Shown: positions 55,432 through 64,000 of the stretch, piece after piece | Layout: each line of letters begins with the position of its first letter | Position numbering within the stretch: the first letter of the stretch is position 1 | DNA from: Tupaia tana | Lineage: Eukaryota; Chordata; Mammalia; Scandentia; Tupaiidae | NCBI GenBank assembly: GCA_026018925.1 | Contig: JAKSZU010000006.1 | Location: 132,596,092-132,660,091, forward strand | Direction of reading: 5' to 3' | Length of the DNA stretch: 64,000 bases | Program-made: the position numbers and the translations under genes | Notes under the pieces: model-generated | Told to the model about the DNA's origin: nothing | Seen by the model: the letters and a program-made list of their open reading frames with translations, nothing else | The model's database searches: none

Positions 55432-55693
55432 AACCAGCTCATGGTGTGGTGGTTAAGGAGGCTGGATCTCACATAGCCAACCGCATGGTTTGAATCCCAG
55501 ACTGGGGGATTTGAGAAACACGCCGGGTGCGTGTGCATACATGTCCAATAATTCTAAATGGAGGAGAAGGAATTATGATGTGATCATTCCCCATGGTGTG
55601 TGGGGGGGCTGTCCTTTCTCACTTTCCCTCTCTCCTTCTCTCTCTCTTTCTGACAAGCACATGTGGCCTTGGCAAAATCACTTTTAAAACAGC
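55432..55693 (+). mobile_element. tRNA-derived SINE, long form
   Basis: AACCAGCTCATGGTGTGGTG head, GGTTTGAATCCCAGACTGGG, CGCCGGGTGCGTGTGC, body and CT tract, ending AAAATCACTTTTAAAAC. Target duplication AGTAAATGG at 55423-55431 and 55694-55702. Confidence 0.92.
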
Positions 55694-55702
55694 AGTAAAT
55701 GG

Positions 55703-56117
55703 TTTAAACCCATTTTCCTTCTTAGAACACTTAGATACAACTAAATCTATAAACCAGTTACTAAAACTTTTGTGAAATATAATGCAGTTGTATAAATCAT
55801 ATATTTGATATACTTTGACTTGCACTGAAAGCAAAAAATCTTCTGAACTCCATGACAATAAATTCTCCATGCCAACAACCCATTTACTTAATGCTACTAG
55901 GTTTAAAATAAGTGACTTAAATGAAATTTTCTGACAGATACGGTATTCACAATAAGTTTTTCTTACAGACAAAATACACAGAAAGAAGATTTAGTACTAT
56001 TAAGAACAATTCTAGAATTACCCCTCTCTGTTTTAACAAGTTAGGAAATTATGTTTCATTATATCCCCCTAATATTTGAGAATATCTTTCCTTAATAAGA
56101 AAAGAGATCAGTGATTA
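55703..56117. other. Unassigned noncoding DNA
   Basis: No gene or recognised repeat; a 117-codon antisense frame (55619-55972) starts in this region and ends in SINE sequence. Confidence 0.4.
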
Positions 56118-56315
56118 CTTTTTTCTTTTTTTTTTTAAGTTTTTTCTATAGGATGTGTGTGCTCACCAAAGAGCAACAGCGAGAGAGGAAGGGGAAGTGA
56201 GAAATCACCCCCCAAGGGGGATGATCACAGTGGAATCCCTTCTTCTCATGGGCTTTTGGGCATGCATGCACATGCACTCAGCATGATTTTCAACCCACTG
56301 GGTCTGGGACTTGAT
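56118..56315 (-). mobile_element. tRNA-derived SINE, long form, head missing
   Basis: Antisense: poly-T, TTTTCTATAGGATGTGTGTG, CACCCCCCAAGGGGGATGAT, GCATGCATGCACATGCACTC and TGGGTCTGGGACTTGA; it stops at the B-box region. The rest of the head is absent. Confidence 0.85.
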
Positions 56316-56324
56316 AGATAAAAC

Positions 56325-56645
56325 AATGTGATTAATCTCAAAATAATTATGCTGGGTGATAGAAACTAGACACAGAATATGTACTATATGATTCTATTGA
56401 TATGATACCTTAGAAAAGGCAAACTAATCTAGAGAAAATAGATCAGTGGTTACTGAGCCCAAGGTGGAGGGTGTAACTGACAACCAAAGGGCACAAGCAA
56501 ATTTTGGGAGAAATGAAAGTTTCAGTAATTTGATAAGATAATACAGTGTCATAGTTATAGATGTCAATCAAAACACGCTGAATTGTATGTTTTAAATGGG
56601 TGAAGTTCATTGTATGTAAATTCAATTTCAATAGTTAATTTTAAA
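56325..56645 (+). mobile_element. L1M 3' end
   Basis: GACACAGAATATGTACTATA, ATGATTCTATTGATATGATA, CAAACTAATCTAGAGAAAAT, GATCAGTGGTTACTGAG, CAAAACACGCTGAATTGTAT and TGTATGTAAATTCAATTTCA follow the sense L1M 3'-UTR order. Confidence 0.88.
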
Positions 56646-59600
56646 AGTATTTTCCTCAATGCTGTGAAAATAATTGAGATATTGGATACTTAGAGACCAT
56701 TCATTTTTCCACTGGGAAAATATTCAAAAGTATATACAGCATCTGGAGGAAGAAGACAATGTGAAATGTGTAATAACCCACGCAGAATATCTCTGCTAAT
56801 GGTTACAAGAACACAAAAAGCCAAAAGGGCTGAAAATCATTTCCAAAAATCACATTGAAATCCGTGTTACTTAACATGCATTAAAAAAATCAGAAATATC
56901 CAAAAAGAGATGACAAGTGTGATAAGATAATCTTCAATGTCAAGGAAATCCTACAGAAAAATCAAAACAGTCAAAATTGCTACAAAATAGATGAGATAAA
57001 GAATTTTGACAATATTAAAATGAACAATTCTAAGCGGAATGAATGGAATTATCTAGAGCAAGCATTGTCTCACAAATGCTATTTCTCTGGCCCCACGCTT
57101 ACATTTTTGAATACTGGATACCTAGTAATCCCTTCTCTAATTCCTATGGCCAAATTTTCATTATTTTTCCCAGAGCATGTTATTTTTCTGTTAAAATACT
57201 TGGTAGAGTCTGCCTTACATACAACTGGAATATGAGTATCTTTTGGGCACCAATTGTTTCCTTAATATGCCATGCTCGTAATACTTAATTACATACTTCT
57301 TACGGCTTGAGCTAGAAGACTACAGCCCCAGAGAAATGAGTGAATTGATAACACTATTTAGACCTCCCAAATATACCTGGTTGATAAACACACTACATGT
57401 AAAAAGGCATTTGTTTTCTTCAAAAAAAAAAATAGATACAGAAATATTTGTGGTGGTCAAAAGGCTTCACAGAATTTTAGCTACTCACACATTACTAAAT
57501 TTTAAAGTGAAGAAAGCTTGGGCTTCTTGATGGAAAAGGAAATGCATTAGTGTTTCACTGGTGCTTAGTGGAAGTGTGTTTTATTCCTTCTAAGATAAAA
57601 CTCCCAAAGGAAGGTTTAAAAGGAGTTCCTGCATCTTTAACCTAAGAAGATGAAGACCTTGATATGAAGAAAGGACAAAGCTAAGATTGCAGGGGAGAGA
57701 GAAGAATTGAAAACAATCAATGTGTTGATGCCAGCTTAAAGAGGGTCACTGAGAGATCAGCTTTACCTGCATCTGTTCTTTAATTAAAAAGAGAAAGATG
57801 ACAGTGTCCACTACTCATCGCTATGGTAACATTTAAATTTCAGACAATTTTGACCAGCAGACCACTCAACAGCAAAGCCAAGTGAATGTTTAAGTAGATC
57901 CGTACAATACATAGGCTTACTGAAAGTGTGTGTGACAGAGCCATGAATAAAGTTTCAAAACCTAGCCAAATGTTTATTTTCATTAGGCACCTTCTAAGTT
58001 AGAGATATTAAAGAAAATATGCTAATGTAAGACAGGCAGAATACAATAAGCTAAGTGTGAAGGGGAGGCCTTTTAAAGGAGCTGTGAACAGATTTCCATT
58101 GTGTCTCTGAGCAAGTTGTATTACATTATCTTTTGCCTTTCACCATTTCTGTGATCCAAGCTATATTCACCCTAATTGTCTATGATTTCCATTGTTCGCT
58201 TTGTTCCATTTTTATTCTGCAGAAATATATTTCACTTACGCTAATTATTGTTTGTGTATGTTTTTTGTTAATTATAGATTTTCCATCCTTTTTGCTTCTC
58301 ATTTCCTATCTCCTCATGCAATTCATGCATCATCATTACTGTCATCGAGGAATGTTAATCACTGAGAAATGTGGTTTTCTTTTCAATAAATCAAGCAAAA
58401 CTTAGGGAACTTCTCACGACCTGAATGATTTCTTTTTTGTCATTGATTGCACTATATCACACACATCGTATCCTTGACTTCTGTCAACAAGTTAGCTCTT
58501 CAATTATTTGTTTTAAAGGTATCTTTCCAACGCAAGAAAAAAAACAGTAGAAAGTATAAACTCAAATTAATTATGTCTACTAGCAAACTAAGAGACCACA
58601 AATATTAAAATAATAGATTTTACTCTATCTTTACAAATAAAATATGCATTTGTTTTCTATTTTACTCAGGCCTTTATAATATCAGAAAATGATTATGATC
58701 AAACGTGACTCTGATACACTGCATGTGCAGAATGTATCATATTTAACCGAATACTATCCTATACCAGTGTTTATTTAAGTCCTTTATGAAGAAACAGGCT
58801 ATTTTCCTACTGAAATGTTACCTTGCTCGGAACAGCAGCAGTTCCTTGAACCATCAAGGTATTGTACAATGAAGTGAAAGTAATAACACTGCTCGTTTAG
58901 GCAATATAATGTTCTATTGATAATGGGTTCATTACATGGTCATCACGAACATCATTTTTACTTGGAGATAGTCTCTAGCTCTTTGTAACTAGCAATTTTT
59001 TAAGTTTTCTCCACCTCACAGGGTATTTATCTCTATCCCCCTGCTCCTGCTTCCAAACGTTCTGAATAATAACACATTTGAAACCTACAGGCCTAATGTT
59101 ATAATAGCATTGTTATGCAGTGAAAATAATTCTTTATTTTGAAATTCTTATTACATAGCTTCAATGAGTAGTTGCCTTAAACACCTTATTTTGAGAGTAT
59201 GCCTTCAAACATCATTTTCATCATAAATATTCCATTTTCATATCATCCATTCCCTTCACTTGCTACTCTTACTTAAAAAAACAAAACTAAACTAAACAAA
59301 AAACTCCCAACTTGAGGTCAGATATGCAGAGGTATCAGGTTGCACTGTGATTGGTTTTAAACAGTTAAGCCAATTTAAGTGAAAGAACACAAAATGATTG
59401 TGAAAACCCATTTCTCTGAAAAATTACAAAGCATCATACCAACTTTTCTTTAAGATACATAGCATTTTCTAACTTTAACGAATCATGTACTCCTACACTT
59501 TCTCCTTCATTAAGGCTTTCTAAAAAGATCATTTAATCACTGGGAGTTCCTCTATTAAAAAAAGTAAAGATGTAAAAATACTTTGGAAAGTCAGAAACAA

Positions 59601-60644
59601 GTACAAAGTCTCACCCACAATCACCTGCTTCTTTATGCAAATCTGGGAGCTAGCTGCTTCTCATATCCACTAGGGGGATCATTACACAGTAAAAATAGAT
59701 TGGTCTCTTTATAGGTGTTTTCTAAACTTTCTCACTTAATAACACAAAGAATAAAATTAGTTTTAAATGACAAATCATTTCAGTAAAACAAATGGTAAAA
59801 TACTGTTGAACTATCTAATGTTGAAAATATTTTTATTCTACAAAGCTACTATTGTAAAACCCACATTTGGAAACAGCCTGCAGTCCACGTTCTACTATCC
59901 AAAAAATAAAGACAGAAGTAGACAGAGAAGCATACATCCACAGATCAAATATGCTACAGCATGAATTAACATTAATACTAATTTCAATGATGTTTGTTTT
60001 TCTCGGATGATATGTTGTTGGAAAAATGATTGAGTTTCAACATAAATTTTGGAGGCTATATTCAGACGATAGCAATGACGTTCACATGTTTCACAGAAAT
60101 TCGCGAAAGTCATTTACTGCATTATTTTACCCATGAGAGGTTATCTCTTACCAGTGGGCCTTCAACAGGCTTGGCCTCTGGATTACTTACACAAGAAAAA
60201 GGACTTAAACTATCAACTATCTTGCCCCATTCTCTTGCCGGTGCCAATAAAGCTTTCAAAAATTCATGACATGCCTATTCTTGCTTTTAGTGAAGCCCAA
60301 GGAGTTTTATCATGTAACAAAATATTACAAAAGTCATAAATAACAACAATGCAGGCACATTCACAGCCTAGCAGTAATTTAGATTAAGGCCATCTCTTAA
60401 TTCAGTTTGGGATAGGACCCACATTGAGTGCTTATAAAATGTTTGATGAACAAATGGATAACTGATCTGCAAAAAGAAACTGACAATGATTGATTTAATT
60501 ATAATCCAAAATATTAAGAAGTGTTCCACTTTAAATACCTCCAGAAAGAATGCATGAGAGATGTCCTGATAAACATTCTTTTCCTAATTAAGATGGTATG
60601 AATTTGAAGAATTCTGAAGAAGTCTTTTTCTCAAATTTTATACC
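56646..60644. other. Unassigned, nearly repeat-free DNA
   Basis: A 4-kb AT-rich single-copy stretch. No transposon, exon or RNA gene recognised; open frames of up to 90 codons have no known domains. Confidence 0.4.
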
Positions 60645-60825
60645 TGGCCATAGTTTCTCAGTCGGGGAACTCTGATGTCACTATAAGAAGTATCCCTGGC
60701 CTCTACTCCATGCCAAGAGCATCCACAAGTTGACAGGAATAAAAACGTTCTCCAGATAATGCCAAATGTCCCCTGGGAGGTAAAAATCACCCCCAGTTGA
60801 GAACTCTTCACTAAGCAAACCACAT
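60645..60825 (-). mobile_element. hAT-Charlie (MER20-like) fragment
   Basis: GTATCCCTGGCCTCTACTCC, CCAAGAGCATCCACAAG, CTCCAGATAATGCCAAATGT, CCCCTGGGAGGTAAAAATCA and CCCCCAGTTGAGAACTC match an antisense mammalian hAT element (GGGGACATTTGGCAATGTCTGGAG). Name given from memory. Confidence 0.75.
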
Positions 60826-60859
60826 TTTTAAATGCAAATCACCAAGAGATATCTGGGAA

Positions 60860-61030
60860 AGGGTTAAAGGACTATTTGAACCATTTGTCAGTCAAAGGGC
60901 AAAGGACAAAGTTGACAGTCATTACTAATGCTTATGCTGCAGGAATTAAACAAGGTTTGCATTGCAGATTAATGAAATCAGATCACTGTAATCTCAGCAT
61001 TGTCAGATGTTGTACTTAAAGTCCAATTGA
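60860..61030. promoter_or_regulatory. Candidate regulatory stretch
   Basis: Repeat-free. Repeated AAAGGGCAAAGGACAAAG resembles direct repeats of nuclear-receptor half-sites, flanked by TTGTCAGTC and TTGACAGTC. Function inferred only. Confidence 0.22.
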
Positions 61031-61042
61031 AAATATTACCAA

Positions 61043-61213
61043 GCCTACAGGTGGAGTGGTGATTAAGGTGTTAGATTCCCATATAGCTGACCATGGTTCA
61101 AGTCTCAGACTTGGTGGTTTGATTTCTGACTTACCCTTTGTCTCTCTCTGGCCAAATTAAAAATAATAATAACAATAATGATAAATAAAATAAATAATTC
61201 TAAAAAAAAAAAG
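61043..61213 (+). mobile_element. tRNA-derived SINE, short form
   Basis: CCAAGCCTACAGGTGGAGTG head, GGTTCAAGTCTCAGACTTGG, GTTTGATTTCTGACTTACCC, GGCCAAATTAAAAATAATAA and a TAAATAAAATAAAT plus poly-A tail. Confidence 0.88.
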
Positions 61214-63082
61214 AATGACCAAAAACAAAAGTCATGCTTTGGTTTCATTAATAATAGCACTGGAAGGTATTAATATGCTACTTACTTTAACACCTAACAA
61301 TTTCACACATATCATTGAGAAACCATTCTGTTATCTGTCTAGTTTACCTAAAAATCAATGTTTATTTTAAAGTTGGAAATCCTAATAATTCAAATTATAG
61401 GTGGATTTGTGAAATTTATTGTTCTTAAAACCATGACGTTCTTTACGTGTAAATGAATCTCTAGTCAATAGTTTTTTTTAATTCATTTAAATTTTTGAAG
61501 TTGGAAAAAACAATTAAAAACTCCCATTAAGCCAAATAACTCTTCTTCATGGTAATTCTTCAAATGTGAGAAGACTTATGAAGCCCTGAAATTTGTTTCC
61601 CTTTTTTTTCTTACTGAGCATAACTTTAATTATTACCTATAAAATATTTTCTCTTAACTTCTAATTATTTTAGATAAATCTACTGTAGATATTTTCCACT
61701 TTTGCTATATTCCTTATTAATGGAAGAATGTTGATACAGTTCAGTTTTCGTAAAAGTTCTTGCCAATACCTAGAATGGTGAGAAAATAAGAATAGTGTGG
61801 GTTTTTTCCTATGCATAAAGCAGTTAAGCTTATTAATGGTCACAGCAAACAGTCAGATAGGGAACAAGAAGTTCTTAGCAAATTACTGAAACTTCTAAAG
61901 GTGGGTTTAACATGGTTCAACCAACAAAATGTGTGCAAAAAAACCTAAAAATTTAGTTTTGCCATTGGAAGGCATAAAAACATCATCACTGACAGACAGC
62001 AGACCACTGAAACGGGGAGATCACCTCGAAGATCACAGTCCAGCAAACTAGTCCATATGCCAAATTCAGCCTGTTGTCTATTTTTGTAACTGAAGTTTTA
62101 CTGTAACAAAGACAGACCTATTCATTTCTGTATCGTCTATAGAGATGTCCATGTTTCGGAGTTACAACAGAGACCTCTAGCCCTGAAAACCTAAAATATT
62201 CCTCTTTGGAGTTTTACAAAAAAAAAAAAAAAAAAAGATTTGCTAAATCTTGTTGGAGACCATCCAAATAAGCATCAAGTAAAGCACATGTAGATGGAAT
62301 GTCATTGATTACGCTCACTTACAGGGAGATATAATACCGTAAGGTACTTGTTTCTGAATCATTGCTTTTCCACCAAGGGAAAGAATTTTGTTCAGTGTTC
62401 AATTTTTTGTCTTAGTATTTGCAAGTCTATTCTCATGTTCTCTGTAAGGACTTAAAGTCATAAAAAGTTAAGTCTTATGATTTAGACCGCTGGTTCCCAC
62501 CCTTGTCAGATAAAAAGACTCTTATTTAAATATAGATTTTTATTGTCTCCTTACTATTTGAAATGAAAGTCATAAATAATGTATATTACTCAGGCCATGA
62601 TTTTAACAAAATCAATATAATGTCCTGGCTGTAAAAAAAGGGAGTGATTCATAATAAAATAATATGTCTTTAAATATGCAAATGCTCACTCTGTCTACAA
62701 TGAAGGCAAAATGATCAAGTCAGATTCTTGCAAAGATATGTAAGAAAAATCCAGAATTAAAAGTATAGATTGATACAATGATGTTGCTATTTGGTAATTG
62801 AAGACCTAACTGATATTTGGAAATGGTGAACAACCCTTGGAAAAGTTCAGAATAAATAAAATAATCTTTATTTACTGTTTTTGTTACATTTCTTAAAAAA
62901 AAAAAAAAAAGTGAAGTATATTGAAATACTTTCCTTTACGTGTATTACAAAGTTAGGCCTTTGGCTCAAATAATTACAAACAATATAAAATTTGTATTAC
63001 TGTATCGTGATATGCAGGACTTCTAGCTTAAGATTGTTACTATCTTATTGATACCATTTTGAAATAATAATCAGAAGATTTA
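61214..63082. other. Unassigned AT-rich noncoding DNA
   Basis: No gene or recognised transposon; poly-A runs at about 62218-62237 and 62897-62911. Confidence 0.4.
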
Positions 63083-63098
63083 AAGAATAATAGATATA

Positions 63099-63365
63099 GG
63101 AGACCAGCAGTTAGCATAATGGCTATGTCGCTGGACTCCTATGTAGTCTACCGTGGTTCGAGTCCCAGACCCGGTTGCTTAAACTCACACCAGGCGTGTA
63201 TGCGTGCATGCCCAAGATCCCGAGAGGAGAATGGAGGAGAAGGGATTGCGGCATGGCCATACCCGCTCGAGGGTGATTTCTCACTTTCTGTCTCTCTGTC
63301 TCTCTCTGTCTTTCTGGCAAGCGCACGCACCCTATAGCAAAAACCTCTCCAAAAAAAAAAAAAAA
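63099..63365 (+). mobile_element. tRNA-derived SINE, long form
   Basis: GGAGACCAGCAGTTAGCATA head, GGTTCGAGTCCCAGACCCGG, body with ACCCGCTCGAGGGTGATTTC, CT tract, ACCCTATAGCAAAAACCTCTC and poly-A. Target duplication AGAATAATAGATAT / AGAATGATAGATAT at 63084-63097 and 63366-63379. Confidence 0.95.
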
Positions 63366-63379
63366 AGAATGATAGATAT

Positions 63380-64000
63380 GTGATGTAATGATCAATAAGT
63401 ACGATGAGTATGATTTTTCAACAGATTTCTGGACCATAGAAAAGCCCAGGACACACAATGACTGACAAAACAGAACAGAAAATAATGCAAACTGGAAGAG
63501 CTATGGGAAACTACAACTGAAAAGTAAGTGGGTGCCCTGTTGTCTGTTATATTCCAGGAATGTTCAGGACTGGAAATGCTAGCTAATGGGGAGGCAGTAA
63601 GGATAATGGCAAATGGAAACCTTGACAAATGATGGCATACCCCCATCCACAAGTTCACCTTGCATGCACACTGCCTAGAATTCAGCATGCAGCAAACTGT
63701 CACACAAATAATGAGAAGGTTTTCTTAAGATTGAGAATCCTCCGAGAAAAGTTCTCATCTGAAGGACTGAGGAGACTAGAATTATGGCTAGTCATCTAAT
63801 CTGTTTCCCTATGCGAAGCTTGCCAATTGACGAACTCTATCCATATGTACAGACATTAGTCCCTCCAGTATTAACAAACTAGAATCATCAAACGTTTATG
63901 GAAGGTTTGCAGCCTAAAAAGGAGTAACCAACCAAGTTTAAAAAAGAAAAAAAGGAAAGAAAAATAAAAAGTCTAGGAAAAACAGATAATTCAGGGAAGA
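63380..64000. other. Unassigned noncoding DNA
   Basis: No gene or recognised repeat; a 103-codon antisense frame (63392-63703) has no known domain. Confidence 0.4.

Overview
The window is vertebrate nuclear DNA, almost certainly from a placental mammal. It is AT-rich, has no dense coding sequence, and is packed with short interspersed elements (SINEs) laid over older mammal-wide repeats (MIR, L2, L1M, MaLR LTR, hAT and Tigger-type DNA transposons). I found no protein-coding gene, exon series, functional tRNA, rRNA or other RNA gene that I can defend. The open reading frames are short; the longest is 157 codons and lies over old repeats. Many of the others are antisense readings of one SINE family.

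The dominant component is a tRNA-derived SINE with about 40 copies. Its head has pol III A/B-box-like sequence (GGTTCGCGTCCC-type B box). The long form (about 265-300 bp) carries a body with a GC-rich palindrome (CCCCCCTGGGGGG), then a CT-rich tract, a GCCCTATAGCAAAAACCTCTC block and an A-rich tail. The short form (about 150-200 bp) has the head joined directly to a CT-rich stretch and an A/T-rich tail. A more diverged, second tRNA-like family (here 'family B') has about seven copies. No Alu, B1/B2, bat VES, equine ERE or carnivore-type SINE is visible. This monomer/long-form tRNA SINE spectrum reminds me of the CYN SINEs of colugos (Dermoptera), but that is inference from memory and needs a library comparison.

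Layout. 1-10 kb: mostly single-copy DNA with scattered SINEs, MIR, L2 and a MER5A-like piece, plus a SINE cluster at 7.4-9.1 kb. 10.4-10.9 kb and 14.3-14.6 kb: repeat-free, motif-rich stretches that could be conserved regulatory elements. 11-20 kb: frequent SINEs and MIRs. 20-24 kb: nearly repeat-free. 24-26 kb: four SINEs. 26-31 kb: a quiet region with an enhancer-like stretch at 27.6-28.1 kb, then a solo MaLR-type LTR at 30.7 kb. 32-39 kb: sparse old repeats. 39-52 kb: a SINE-rich block inserted around two antisense L1 3' fragments, with nested and serial insertions. 52-64 kb: sparse, with an L1 3' end at 56.3 kb, hAT and mariner-like remnants, and a young SINE at 63.1 kb.

The most interesting structures are: (i) three places where successive SINEs entered the same target, leaving three copies of one target duplication (41688-42448, 45683-46152, 49908-50466); (ii) a SINE carrying a 23-bp filler that nearly matches single-copy DNA 1.1 kb away (39054-39076 versus 37911-37933); (iii) a 50-bp direct repeat of unknown nature at 18.53 and 18.90 kb; (iv) headless SINE bodies beginning at the same internal point after another element's A-rich tail; and (v) candidate noncoding regulatory stretches.
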